From Rhodoferax sp. (GTDB lineage: Bacteria > Pseudomonadota > Gammaproteobacteria > Burkholderiales > Burkholderiaceae_C), in the NCBI RefSeq assembly GCF_030646845.1, contig NZ_JAUSLE010000020.1, forward strand, positions 1-61,985: 61,985 bases of DNA, given 5' to 3'. Position numbers and translations under genes: made by a program. The notes under the pieces are model-generated. The model was given only the letters and a program-made list of their open reading frames with translations, was not told the DNA's origin and made no database searches. Below are positions 10,031-18,868 of this stretch, piece after piece; the first letter of the stretch is position 1, and each line of letters opens with the position of its first letter.

Positions 10031-12058
10031 ATGACCATGGCCTTCCACCGCGCCGCCACGTTCGCTGGCGTGCAGCTTCGCCGCCTCATGGGAGCCATCC
10101 GGCGACACCCGTTTCGCTCGGCTATGGTGCTTCCCACGCTGATGCTGCTCTACGGACTGGTGTTGCTGCCATTCACCCCCAGCATTGGCGGCCTGCGCAA
10201 AGCGAAGTCAGAAGCGCCGTCTGTGCTGCTGGCGTCCGACGGGACCGTGCTGGCCGAGTACAAGCGCATCAACCGCCAGTGGGTGACTCTGGAGAAGATT
10301 TCGCCCCACGTGGTGAATGCATTGATCGCCACCGAGGACCGCCGTTTCTACGAGCACCATGGCATTGACGTTCGCCGTACCGTCGGGGCGGTACTCAGCA
10401 CCTTGACGGGTGATCTGCAGGGCGGCTCCACCCTTACCCAGCAACTGGCGCGCAACCTCTACCCCGAAGAAATCGGCCGCGCCACCAGCATCACGCGCAA
10501 GGCCAAGGAAGCCATTACGGCGCTGAAGATCGAGGCGGTGTATTCCAAGCGCGAAATTCTGGAGACTTACCTCAACACCGTGCCCTTTCTCTACAACGCC
10601 TTCGGCATCGAGATGGCGGCGCGCACCTACTTTGACAAGTCGGCCGACAAGCTCGATGAGCTGGAGAGCGCCACCCTGATCGGCATGCTCAAAGGCACGA
10701 GCTACTACAACCCGGTGCAAAACCCCGAACGCGCCTTGCAGCGCCGCAACTTGGTGCTGACGCAGATGGCCAAATACGGCAAGCTGGATCCGGCCCGGGT
10801 CGAGGTGCTGGCCAAGCGTCCGCTCAAGCTGGATTTTGAGCGGCAGGACGAGTCGCTGGGGCCGGCGCCGCACGTGGCCCAGCACCTGCGCAAATGGCTG
10901 ATCGCCTGGGCCGACCCTAGGGGCTATGACATTCAGGCCGACGGACTGCGGGTGCACACGACCCTGGACGCCAGGCTCCAGAAGGCGGCCAACCAGGCGG
11001 TGGAACGGCAGATGGCGCAACTGCAGACCCTGGCCGACAGACGGCGCAAGGCGGGGCAGGAGCGCCCCGTGCTGCAGGCCGGCTTTGTGGCGATGGACCC
11101 GCGCAGCGGCGCGGTACGGGCCTGGGTCGGCAGCCGCGACTATGCCCAGGAGCAGTTTGACCATGTGAGCCAGGCGCGGCGCCAGCCCGGCTCGACCTTC
11201 AAGCCTTTTGTGTATGGCGCTGCGTTCATGCAGGGCTTCAGCCCGTCAGACACCTTGATGGACGAACCCGTCGTCATCACCTCGCCCGGCGGCGCGGTGT
11301 GGACGCCCAGCGATGCGACGCCACCCAGCTACCAGCCCACCACCCTGCGCGACGGGCTGGCGTATTCCAAGAACACCATCACCGCCCAGCTGATGCAGAA
11401 AGTGGGGCCCGCCCGCGTGGGGCAACTGGCGCAGGCCATGGGGGTGCGTCAAAGCAAGCTGGACCTGGTGCCCTCTCTGGCCCTGGGCACCAGCCCGGTC
11501 ACACTGATCGAGATGGTCACAGCCTACGGGACCATCGCCAATGGCGGCAATTACATGGCGCCAGTGCTGGTGCTGCGGGTGGAAGACCGCAACGGCCGGT
11601 TGCTGGAACAATTTGAATCGGCGCCAGAGCGCGAGCCGGCCATGCCGCGCGCGCACGCGCTGACCCTGGTCAACGCCATGCGCGGTGTGATCGATGAGGG
11701 CACAGGCACAGCGATTCGCCAGCGCTACGGCATCCAGGCCGACCTGGCGGGCAAGACCGGCACCACCCAGGACAACACCGACGGCTGGTTCATCATGATG
11801 AATCCGCAACTGGTGGCGGGCGCCCGGGTCGGCTTCAACGACAACAGTGTCACCATGGGGTCCTGGGGCCAGGGCGCACGCAGCGCGCTGCCGATGGTGG
11901 GAGAGGTGTTTCAGCAGGCATTTCGCAGCCGCTGGCTGGACCCGAAGGCTGAATTCGCCATTCCCCGCCCACCACCGCCAGGACCGAAGATCGAGCCGCT
12001 GGCGGACATCGTGAACGATGTGCTGGAAAAATTCTGGCGAACGCTGCAGGGGAAGTGA
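10031..12058 (+). CDS. Class A penicillin-binding protein (transglycosylase/transpeptidase)
   Basis: 675-residue bifunctional peptidoglycan synthase, anchored by one N-terminal membrane helix (~residues 33-52, AMVLPTLMLLYGLVLLPF). The GT51 domain has the catalytic Glu in ATEDRRFYEHHG plus GGSTLTQQLARNLYPEE, RKAKEAITALKIE and the block ending FGIEMAARTYF. The transpeptidase domain has the active-site serine in GSTFKPFVYG, the SxN motif in YSKNTITAQL and the KTGTTQ triad. It is shorter than classical PBP1A (about 800), suggesting that the inserted OB-like domain is missing. The Pro-rich end (IPRPPPPGPKIEPL) may be an interaction tail. It converges with an APH-like gene on the other strand. Which named PBP it corresponds to is not decidable here. 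Confidence 0.93.
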   Translation: MTMAFHRAATFAGVQLRRLMGAIRRHPFRSAMVLPTLMLLYGLVLLPFTPSIGGLRKAKSEAPSVLLASDGTVLAEYKRINRQWVTLEKISPHVVNALIATEDRRFYEHHGIDVRRTVGAVLSTLTGDLQGGSTLTQQLARNLYPEEIGRATSITRKAKEAITALKIEAVYSKREILETYLNTVPFLYNAFGIEMAARTYFDKSADKLDELESATLIGMLKGTSYYNPVQNPERALQRRNLVLTQMAKYGKLDPARVEVLAKRPLKLDFERQDESLGPAPHVAQHLRKWLIAWADPRGYDIQADGLRVHTTLDARLQKAANQAVERQMAQLQTLADRRRKAGQERPVLQAGFVAMDPRSGAVRAWVGSRDYAQEQFDHVSQARRQPGSTFKPFVYGAAFMQGFSPSDTLMDEPVVITSPGGAVWTPSDATPPSYQPTTLRDGLAYSKNTITAQLMQKVGPARVGQLAQAMGVRQSKLDLVPSLALGTSPVTLIEMVTAYGTIANGGNYMAPVLVLRVEDRNGRLLEQFESAPEREPAMPRAHALTLVNAMRGVIDEGTGTAIRQRYGIQADLAGKTGTTQDNTDGWFIMMNPQLVAGARVGFNDNSVTMGSWGQGARSALPMVGEVFQQAFRSRWLDPKAEFAIPRPPPPGPKIEPLADIVNDVLEKFWRTLQGK

Positions 12059-12124
12059 TCGCCGCCGACCGGCAGCATCTTGAACCCGGTCAGGGGTTGA
12101 TGGCGTTCATGCGGTACTCCTCCG

Positions 12125-13633
12125 TCAAAAACGCCCTTCAAAAGACTCTTCATCCGGCCCCAGCGGCTCGACCGTGCGCATCTGTTGCGCCAGCACCTCC
12201 AGCGTGGCCTCGGACGCGTCGCGCCCGCTGGCACTGCGCGCCAGGATGCGTTCCCGCAGCTGCGCCGGCGTGGCCTGCGGCGCCAGGATGCCAAACGCCG
12301 CTCCGGCGTCTCGGGCCAGCGCACGAAAGTCATCCCGGTCAGCGCGTCTCAGAAAGGTGGCATCCACAATGACCGACCAGCCGGCGCGCAACAACATCTC
12401 GGCCAGCTCGCGCAGGCGGCCATAGGTCAGGGCATGGGCGTCGGGCGCGTAAATGCCGGCGTTCGTACTTGAGCCGCTGTGCGCGCCAGCGGCCAACCCA
12501 AACAGGCGCTTGCGCTCGACATCCGCGCGCAGGCGCAGGGTCGATGCATGGCGGTCGTGTTGCAGCAGTTCGCTCGAGACGACTGTCTTGCCGCAGCCCG
12601 ACAGCCCGTGCGTGATCACGAGCCGCACCGGCGGTGGTGCCACCAGCCGTTCTGTCAGCGCGATATAGGCCTGCGCCTCGCTGTCGTCCGTCTGGGTCTG
12701 ATGCTGTCGAATCGCCGCCACCTTGGCACGCACCATGGCCCGGTACACCGCATAAAAGCGCAGCAGCGGCGCCGCCTCGTAATCACCACTACGGCTCAGC
12801 ACCTCGTCCACCCACCAGTCGGCCAATCCCGGCTGACCGTGCGCAAGCAGGTCCACATAGGTGAAGGCGATCTCGCTTGACACGTCAATCCAGCGCAGGT
12901 CTTCGTTGAACTCGAGGCAGTCGAACATTCTCACGCGGTGGTCGATCAAGACAAGATTGGCCAGATGCAGGTCGCCGTGGCATTCGCGCACGCGCCCTGC
13001 CCGCTTGCGCGCTTCCATCAGCGGTGCAAGATGCCTGAATTGCGCTTCGGTCCAGACCTGCAAGGCCTGAAGCCGGGTCCGCATGGCCGCCTCGGGCAGC
13101 AGCCGCAACAGGTCGTGAAAGTTGTCCTGTGCCGGCGCCAGCACGTGCTCAGGAGACCCGAAGCGCGACGCTACCGGTGCTGTCGCGGCGGCCGCATGAA
13201 AGGCGACCAGCGTGCCAGCCAGATCGGACAGGTGCATGGGTTGCAACTCGCCACGGTCGCAAACCCGGTCCAGTCGTCCGGCTTCATCGAAGCGCCGCAT
13301 CTTGACGGCGTATTCGATCGGCGCACCCGGCCCGCCAAACTGCGGATCCTGCGGCGTGTTGAAGATTCCTACGACATCCAGGTAGATATCGGGCGCAAAG
13401 CGGCGGTTCAGGCGCAACTCGTCAAGACAGCAGGCCTGGCGTTGCGCCAGCGTGCTGAAGTCCAGAAAAGGCAACTGCAGTGACTTCTTGACCTTGTAGG
13501 CGAAATCGCCGGCCAGCAACACCCAGGAGATATGGGTCTGCACCAGCTCGACCCGCTGCACCGGATGCGGATAACGCTGCGGCTCCAGCAGGGCCTGGAT
13601 GAGCGGTGGCAAGTCGGGGTCCATAAAGCTCAT
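12125..13633 (-). CDS. APH-like kinase fused to a P-loop ATPase domain
   Basis: About 502 residues from ATG 13633 (the frame is open to 13702; an in-frame ATG is also at 13624). The N-terminal ~330 residues resemble the aminoglycoside phosphotransferase/choline kinase fold, with CHGDLHLANLVLIDHRVRMF as catalytic loop and ECLEFNEDLR-like metal site (FDCLEFNEDLRWIDV). The C-terminal ~170 residues form a small nucleotide-kinase-like P-loop domain: Walker A THGLSGCGKTVVSSELL, then IVDATFLRRADRDDFRALA. This two-domain family is widespread in proteobacteria but poorly characterised, and antibiotic modification should not be assumed. It is convergent with the PBP gene and divergent from the FKBP gene. 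Confidence 0.8.
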   Translation of the reverse strand: MSFMDPDLPPLIQALLEPQRYPHPVQRVELVQTHISWVLLAGDFAYKVKKSLQLPFLDFSTLAQRQACCLDELRLNRRFAPDIYLDVVGIFNTPQDPQFGGPGAPIEYAVKMRRFDEAGRLDRVCDRGELQPMHLSDLAGTLVAFHAAAATAPVASRFGSPEHVLAPAQDNFHDLLRLLPEAAMRTRLQALQVWTEAQFRHLAPLMEARKRAGRVRECHGDLHLANLVLIDHRVRMFDCLEFNEDLRWIDVSSEIAFTYVDLLAHGQPGLADWWVDEVLSRSGDYEAAPLLRFYAVYRAMVRAKVAAIRQHQTQTDDSEAQAYIALTERLVAPPPVRLVITHGLSGCGKTVVSSELLQHDRHASTLRLRADVERKRLFGLAAGAHSGSSTNAGIYAPDAHALTYGRLRELAEMLLRAGWSVIVDATFLRRADRDDFRALARDAGAAFGILAPQATPAQLRERILARSASGRDASEATLEVLAQQMRTVEPLGPDEESFEGRF

Positions 13634-13736
13634 GATGCCAGACCCAGCCCGGGGAAGCCATGACAAGCAACAAGGTCCGCGTGGCGGCCCGGGCTGCGAC
13701 AATGGCCGCTCTGCTTCAACTCAATGAAAAAATCTC

Positions 13737-14180
13737 ATGAAAACTGTTTTGCGCATCGCCGCCCTCGCCGCCACGCTGGCCACCCTGCCCGCCGCTTGGT
13801 CCGCTGACGCAGTCAGCACAGCCGCCGCCAAGGAAGAAGGGGCCGTGGTCACCGCGACCGGTCTGGTCTACCGCTCACTCAAAGACGGCACCGGCCCCAG
13901 CCCCGCCGCCAGCGACAAAGTCAAGGTGCATTACCGCGGCACGTTTCCTGACGGCCGTGAATTTGACAGCTCCTACAAGCGCAATGAAGCGATTGAGTTT
14001 CCCTTGAGTGGCGTCATCAAATGCTGGACCGAAGGCGTGCAACGCATGAAAGTGGGCGGCAAAGCCAAGCTGACCTGCCCGGCATCCATCGCCTATGGCG
14101 AACGCGGCGCCGGCGGCCTGATCCCGCCCAACGCCACGCTGCTGTTTGAAGTCGAGTTGCTGGCGATCAACGGCAAGTAG
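13737..14180 (+). CDS. Secreted FKBP-type peptidyl-prolyl cis-trans isomerase
   Basis: 147 residues. A Sec signal peptide (MKTVLRIAALAATLATLPAAWSADA) predicts export to the periplasm with cleavage after about residue 22. There is no lipobox cysteine. The rest is one FKBP domain: VKVHYRGTFPDGREFDSSY, VIKCWTEGVQRMKVGGKAKL, PASIAYGERGAGGLIPPNATLLFEVELL. These contain the usual aromatic and Asp residues of the active-site pocket. It resembles FklB/FkpA-type folding catalysts but lacks an N-terminal dimerisation domain. It is divergent from the APH-like gene and convergent with the Bug gene downstream. Confidence 0.93.
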   Translation: MKTVLRIAALAATLATLPAAWSADAVSTAAAKEEGAVVTATGLVYRSLKDGTGPSPAASDKVKVHYRGTFPDGREFDSSYKRNEAIEFPLSGVIKCWTEGVQRMKVGGKAKLTCPASIAYGERGAGGLIPPNATLLFEVELLAINGK

Positions 14181-14228
14181 GCCAGCCTGCCAAAACGCAT
14201 GGCGGGTCTCTGAATTGAGAGGGGCTGA

Positions 14229-15197
14229 TCAGTCCAGCTTGCCGATACGCTTGACCACATCGACCATGCGTTTGGCATCCGCCTGCACATATTTTTCAAA
14301 GTCAGCCGAGTCCTGGTACAGCACCGGGCTGCCGGCGTTCTGGATGACCTCCTTCACCCGCGCGTCCTGCGCGGCGAACCTGGCCGCAGCCCGCAGCCGC
14401 TGGGCCACAGGTTCAGGCGTGGCCTGCGGAATGAACATCCCGGACCACTGTGCGTACTCGGCGTTATAGCCGGTCTCTTTCATGCTGGGCACCTCCGGCA
14501 TCGACGCCAGCCGCTCGTTGCCCCAATGGGCCAGCACGCGCAGCTTGCCCGCCTTGATGTGTTGCAGCACGGTCGCCGGACCGCTTGATACGGCGTCAAT
14601 CTGGCCGCCCAGCAGCGCCACCACAGCGGGGCCGGCCCCGGTAAAAGGCACATGCGTCATCTTGACGCCAGCCACTTGGGACAGGATTTCCATCGGCACA
14701 TGCATGGTGCCGTAGTTGCCGGATGAACCGTAGTTGATGGCCCCTGGCCGCGCTTTTGCATCGGCCATGAATGCCTGCAGCGTCTTCCATGGCGCATCGG
14801 CCCGAACGGCCAGAACGGTCGGGTCCGCCGTGAAGCGGGCGATCGGACGCAGGTCAGGCAGCGTGAACATTGGCGCACGGCCCAGCACGACGTCCGCTTC
14901 AGGAATAACCGTCAGTGAGGACAACGCCAGCAGGATGGTGTAGCCATCCGGCTTGGCTTTGGCCGCCGCGCCCATGCCAATGCCACCGCCCGCCCCCGCC
15001 CGGTTTTCAATGACCACCGGTTGTCCCAGGTCGCGCGACATGGCCTCAGCCACGGGGCGCGCCACCAGATCTGCCAGCCCACCCGGTGGAAACGGCACGA
15101 TCATGGTGATAGAGCGGCTGGGCCAGGCCGCCTGCGCGGCACACCAGCTGCTGGCGGAAATGAGAATGCTGGCCACCAGGGCGGTACGGCGTTTCAT
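14229..15197 (-). CDS. Bug-family tripartite tricarboxylate transporter substrate-binding protein
   Basis: 322 residues. The signal peptide MKRRTALVASILISASSWCAAQA directs export, and the mature start WPSRSITMIVPFPPGG followed by DLVARPVAEAMSRDLGQPVVIENR-type sequence is the Bug hallmark. Later blocks such as GAGGGIGMGAAAKAKPDGYT and YGSSGNYGTMHVPMEI also fit. Bug proteins are periplasmic solute receptors for carboxylates and aromatics, very numerous in Burkholderiales and often encoded without their membrane partners, as here. Divergence from an FAH-family hydrolase (181 bp apart) suggests a carboxylate or aromatic ring-cleavage product as ligand, but this is inference. Confidence 0.92.
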   Translation of the reverse strand: MKRRTALVASILISASSWCAAQAAWPSRSITMIVPFPPGGLADLVARPVAEAMSRDLGQPVVIENRAGAGGGIGMGAAAKAKPDGYTILLALSSLTVIPEADVVLGRAPMFTLPDLRPIARFTADPTVLAVRADAPWKTLQAFMADAKARPGAINYGSSGNYGTMHVPMEILSQVAGVKMTHVPFTGAGPAVVALLGGQIDAVSSGPATVLQHIKAGKLRVLAHWGNERLASMPEVPSMKETGYNAEYAQWSGMFIPQATPEPVAQRLRAAARFAAQDARVKEVIQNAGSPVLYQDSADFEKYVQADAKRMVDVVKRIGKLD

Positions 15198-15379
15198 ATT
15201 GTGTCTCCTGATTTTTGTGAACGGTAGGGCATCATGCCGCGTCCACCGGGGCGCGGCATTTTGCCCGTGTCATGCTAGCATCCCGGCGCAAGTCGCGCAT
15301 GCGTAAGACCCCTCATCCGGTCAATGCAAAACACAGGCTAAATTCGCAGGTCATCCACCGAACAATCCCCCACAAAATC

Positions 15380-16252
15380 ATGAAAATAGTTGTCTACCGT
15401 CACAAGGGCCAAGCTGGCGTCGGCCTGGTATCAGGCGATCTGAAAACAGTCACGCCGTTCGATCTGCCTGCAAATGAGCGAGCGCTGGGTGCCCTGCCCA
15501 TCATTGAAGCGCTGGCTGGCGGCGCCGCACTGCCCGCCGCACTGGCGCCCCTGGCCTTGAGCGATGTGCAGGTCGGCGCGCCCCTGCCCAAACCACGTCG
15601 CAATATATTTTGCGTGGGTAAAAACTACCACGCCCACGCCAAGGAGTTCGCAGGCAGCGGGTTTGACAGCAGCGCCGCAGCTGGCGACATTCCCAAGGCG
15701 CCGATCATCTTCTCCAAAGTGCCGGAGTCCGTGATCGGACCCACGGACACGATCGAACTCCCGGTCGGCGTCTCCGAGGCGATCGACTACGAAGGCGAAC
15801 TCGCTGTCATCATCGGCAAGGGTGGTAAAGGCATCAAGGCGCAGGACGCGATGCAGCATGTCTGGGGCTACACGATCGTCAACGACGTGACCGCCCGCGA
15901 CTGGCAAAGCCGTCACTCCCAGTGGCTGATGGGCAAGTCCTTCGACACCTTTTGCCCGATGGGGCCCTGGCTGGTCAGTGCCGACGAACTGGACGGCAAC
16001 AACACCACCGTGCGCTGCTTCGTCAACGGCGAGCTGCGCCAGAACGCCAGCACCACCGACCTGATCTTCAGCATTCCGACCCTGATCGAAACCCTGTCTG
16101 CCGGCATCACCCTTTACCCCGGTGATGTGATCGCCACCGGCACGCCGGTCGGTGTGGGCATCGGCTTCAAGCCGCCCAAGTACCTGCAGTCAGGCGATGT
16201 GGTGCGGGTGGAGATCGACGGCATCGGCCACCTGGAAAACCCGGTACGCTGA
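15380..16252 (+). CDS. Fumarylacetoacetate hydrolase family protein
   Basis: 290 residues from ATG 15380. The frame is open to 15272, but the family N terminus matches MKIVVYRHKGQAGVGLVSGD. The FAH fold signatures are present: NIFCVGKNYHAHAKEF, IDYEGELAVIIGKGG with the metal-binding acidic residues, GYTIVNDVTARDWQ, KSFDTFCPMGPW and GDVIATGTPVGVGIGF. Members hydrolyse or decarboxylate 2,4-diketo acids and fumarylpyruvate-like compounds using Mg2+/Mn2+. The exact substrate cannot be read from sequence. Its TGA abuts the TGA of the oppositely transcribed SrkA-like gene, the two stops forming TGATCA. Confidence 0.92.
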   Translation: MKIVVYRHKGQAGVGLVSGDLKTVTPFDLPANERALGALPIIEALAGGAALPAALAPLALSDVQVGAPLPKPRRNIFCVGKNYHAHAKEFAGSGFDSSAAAGDIPKAPIIFSKVPESVIGPTDTIELPVGVSEAIDYEGELAVIIGKGGKGIKAQDAMQHVWGYTIVNDVTARDWQSRHSQWLMGKSFDTFCPMGPWLVSADELDGNNTTVRCFVNGELRQNASTTDLIFSIPTLIETLSAGITLYPGDVIATGTPVGVGIGFKPPKYLQSGDVVRVEIDGIGHLENPVR

Positions 16253-17308
16253 TCACACCACCAGCGGCTCTTCCTGCATCGCTTCCATCTGTTCTTCGAG
16301 CATCTGCACCTGGCCCTGCCAGTAGTCGCTGGAGCCAAACCAGGGGAAGTTGATCGGGAAGGCCGGGTCGTCCCAGCGCCGGGCCAGCCACGCGCTGTAG
16401 TGAATCAGGCGCAGGGTGCGCAACGGTTCGATCAGCGCCGTCTCGCGCCGGTCAAACTCGCGGAACTGCTCGTAGCCGTCCACCAGCGCGCCGAGTTGGC
16501 GCGTGCGCTGCTGGCGGTCGCCGCTGAGCAGCATCCACAGGTCTTGCACCGCAGGGCCGCTGCGGGCGTCATCCAGATCGACAAAATGCGGGCCGGGGCC
16601 GGCACTGGTCGGCGAATCCAGCGGCGTCCAGAGAATGTTGCCCGGATGGCAGTCGCCGTGCAGCCGCAACCGCCTGATCGGCTCACCTTCGGAGCCTTTT
16701 TGGCCCTTAGCCCCCGTCAAACATGCATAACCAGCTATCAAACCAATAGCATCCTGCGACGCCTTCGCCCAAGCCGACTGGACGTCCAGCGGCACCTTGT
16801 CGTTCTTGAGTAGCCATTCGCGCGACTCGATGCCAAAGCTCTGCAGGTCCAGCGCCGGCCGGCTGACAAAGGGCTTGGCGGCACCCACGGTGTGAATGCG
16901 CGCCAGAAAACGGCCAATCCACTCCAGCACATCCGGGTCGTCCAACTCCGGTGGACGCCCGCCGCGGCTGGGGCTGACGCTGAAGGCAAAGCCGCCAAAG
17001 TGATTCAGCGTGTTGCCGTTCAGGGTGAGCGGCCCCACCACCGGAATTTCGGCGGCCATCAGCTCGTCGGAAAAAGCGTGCTCTTCCAGAATTTGGGCCT
17101 CGCTCCAGCGCTCGGGGCGGTAGAACTTGGCCACCACCACCGGGCCGTCTTCCAGGTGCAACTGGTAGACGCGGTTCTCGTAGGAACTCAGCGCGAGTTG
17201 CCGCCCGTCGCCATAAAGGCCGACGCTGGCCAGCGCGTCCATGACCACGTCGGGCGTGAGCGCCTCGAATGGGTGACGGGCAGATGAAGTGGGAGAAAGT
17301 AAAACCAT
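16253..17308 (-). CDS. srkA: SrkA/RdoA (YihE)-like stress-response protein kinase
   Basis: 351-residue APH-fold Ser/Thr kinase, longer than the ~328-residue E. coli protein. Family features are SYENRVYQLHLEDG, VVAKFYRPERWSEAQILEEH, FGGFAFSVSPSRGGR, the catalytic HGDCHPGNILW (His217-Asp219 region) and FVDLDDARSGPAVQDLWMLL. The extra length is explained by a short segment at residues ~186-205 (AIGLIAGYACLTGAKGQKGS), which is encoded by a dispersed DNA repeat inserted in frame just before the catalytic loop. In E. coli, SrkA protects against stress-induced death through the Cpx system. Here it lies 84 bp downstream of a Ser/Thr kinase-stress protein fusion gene on the same strand. Confidence 0.9.
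   Translation of the reverse strand: MVLLSPTSSARHPFEALTPDVVMDALASVGLYGDGRQLALSSYENRVYQLHLEDGPVVVAKFYRPERWSEAQILEEHAFSDELMAAEIPVVGPLTLNGNTLNHFGGFAFSVSPSRGGRPPELDDPDVLEWIGRFLARIHTVGAAKPFVSRPALDLQSFGIESREWLLKNDKVPLDVQSAWAKASQDAIGLIAGYACLTGAKGQKGSEGEPIRRLRLHGDCHPGNILWTPLDSPTSAGPGPHFVDLDDARSGPAVQDLWMLLSGDRQQRTRQLGALVDGYEQFREFDRRETALIEPLRTLRLIHYSAWLARRWDDPAFPINFPWFGSSDYWQGQVQMLEEQMEAMQEEPLVV
16691..16751 (-). repeat. Dispersed TGCTAT...TAGCT element, copy B, inside srkA
   Basis: On the minus strand it begins TGCTATTGGTTTGATAGCTG and carries GGGGGCTAAGGGCC further on. It matches copies A (9832-9892) and C (53055-53117) without gaps. Here it is read through in frame as part of the SrkA-like protein and contains no stop codon in that frame. 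Confidence 0.72.
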
Positions 17309-17392
17309 GCCCGCATTGTCGTGCCTGCACGCCCGAAGCGCAGGCGAGCGAGCTTGCGCAGTGGGTGACGCTGCGGTGTATCCCTCGGATGG

Positions 17393-18868
17393 CTAGAAAG
17401 GTGCGTCCAGTTCCGGGTCCCAGGCCGGTTTCAATTTCGCTGCCTCATCCACCAGCCGCTCAAACGGCAGGACCTGTTTCACCAGAATGACGGTGCAGGG
17501 CGCGTCCATTGCCACCTTGATGGGCACGGTGGCCACGAAGCGCTGCGTCTTCAGACCGTGCGTGGCCGCCCCCATGACGATGACACTCACATGGTTGCCC
17601 ACCGCATAGCTCACCAGCGCCTGCGCCACATCACCCGACTCCAGCACGTGGTACGAGGTTTGGTGCCCCGCCAGATCCAGCGGTTGTGCCCACTGGCGCA
17701 GGCTGGCAAGGTAGCGGCGATGGACGCTGGTTTCGCTGGTGGCGTCACTGGAGGCACTGGTCTGCGCGGATGAAATAACCGTCACGCAGGCCAATCGGGC
17801 ACCGGGGCGCGTTCCCAGCGTGCGCGCCACCGCCTGGCGCAGGGAATACAGCGTGGCGTCACTCACGTCCTTGTGCGGCAGGGCCACCATGACGATCGGC
17901 ACCTCTTCAATCTGCTGGGCCGGCAGGGGGCTGGGCTGGTAGTGCATGCCGGCGGCCTTGACCCAGCGCTTGAAATGGGTGCCAAACCCGGTGCCTTGCG
18001 CGTTGCGGCCACGCTCGGTCACCGTGACCTGATCGGGGTGCCGCAAATCAAACGCCAGATGGGCCGCCGATGGATAGCGTCTCGCCGCCTCGGGCTCCAG
18101 GCAGCGCAGGATGATTTCCTGCAGCCATTCGGGCAGCTGCGGCTGCAGCTTGCGCGGAGGGGTCGGGTCCATCCACAGCCGTTGGCGCAGCCCACCTGCA
18201 GTCTGGGGGGCGCCAAACGGCAACTCTCCGGTGGCAAGCTCATACAGCATGACGCCAATGGCGAAAATGTCGCTGCGGGGATCTCCCCTGACGCCGACCA
18301 CTTGTTCCGGTGCAATCCAGGTCGGCGACCCGACCGCTTTGCGCAACTGCTCGGCCAGCAGGTCGGGGTAGAGGGCATTGCAGGACAGGCCAAAGTCCAG
18401 CAACACCGCGCTGCCATCGGGCCGGATCAGCACATTGGCCGGTTTCAAATCCAGATGGACCGTGTTCTGCTGGTGCAGGCTGTGCACCGCCAGCGCCATG
18501 GCCGCGCCAAGGCGGGTCAACTCATCCACGCTGGGGCGCTGGGGGGCATCCAGCCAGTGCTGCAGCGTTTGCCCCTGGACGTACTCCATGACGAGATAGG
18601 GCACGTTTTCCAGGTCGCCCGCCGCCACAAAGCGCGGCACGTGCGGACCCGTCAGGACCTGCAGGATCTGGTGCTCCACCTCAAAGCTGACGATGTTCTC
18701 GGCGCCGTCGCCAGCCGTCATGCGGGGAATTTTCATGGCCATGGGAAAACCGGGATCGCTGGCCCCTTCGGTGTAGTGCACACGGTAAATGTGGGCCATG
18801 CCACCCGAATGGATGCACTCGTCGATCGTGAAACCGTCCAGCTGCGTACCCGGCTCCAGCAGCTTCAT
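17393..18868 (-). CDS. Ser/Thr protein kinase fused to a universal stress protein domain
   Basis: 491-residue soluble protein. The Hanks-type kinase domain spans ~8-290: glycine loop SGGMAHIYRV (relaxed), Lys46 in AMKIPR, catalytic HLDLKPANV (Asp140; Leu replaces the Arg of HRD), DFGLS (Asp158), WIAPEQ and DPRSDIFAIGVMLYEL. The C-terminal ~325-470 region is a UspA-like domain (VPIVMVALPHKD at its start; VSVIVMGAATHGLKTQ near its end). Its nucleotide-binding loop is altered, with AT where GS is usual, so ATP binding by this domain is uncertain. No transmembrane or PASTA segments are present. Its start overlaps the metallophosphoesterase gene by four bases (ATGA). This suggests a cytosolic kinase paired with a phosphoesterase in a stress circuit. 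Confidence 0.9.
   Translation of the reverse strand: MKLLEPGTQLDGFTIDECIHSGGMAHIYRVHYTEGASDPGFPMAMKIPRMTAGDGAENIVSFEVEHQILQVLTGPHVPRFVAAGDLENVPYLVMEYVQGQTLQHWLDAPQRPSVDELTRLGAAMALAVHSLHQQNTVHLDLKPANVLIRPDGSAVLLDFGLSCNALYPDLLAEQLRKAVGSPTWIAPEQVVGVRGDPRSDIFAIGVMLYELATGELPFGAPQTAGGLRQRLWMDPTPPRKLQPQLPEWLQEIILRCLEPEAARRYPSAAHLAFDLRHPDQVTVTERGRNAQGTGFGTHFKRWVKAAGMHYQPSPLPAQQIEEVPIVMVALPHKDVSDATLYSLRQAVARTLGTRPGARLACVTVISSAQTSASSDATSETSVHRRYLASLRQWAQPLDLAGHQTSYHVLESGDVAQALVSYAVGNHVSVIVMGAATHGLKTQRFVATVPIKVAMDAPCTVILVKQVLPFERLVDEAAKLKPAWDPELDAPF

Noticed and set aside
12125..13633. Aminoglycoside resistance gene
   Set aside because: The APH-like fold is shared by many housekeeping kinases and the fusion with a P-loop domain is a different, uncharacterised family.
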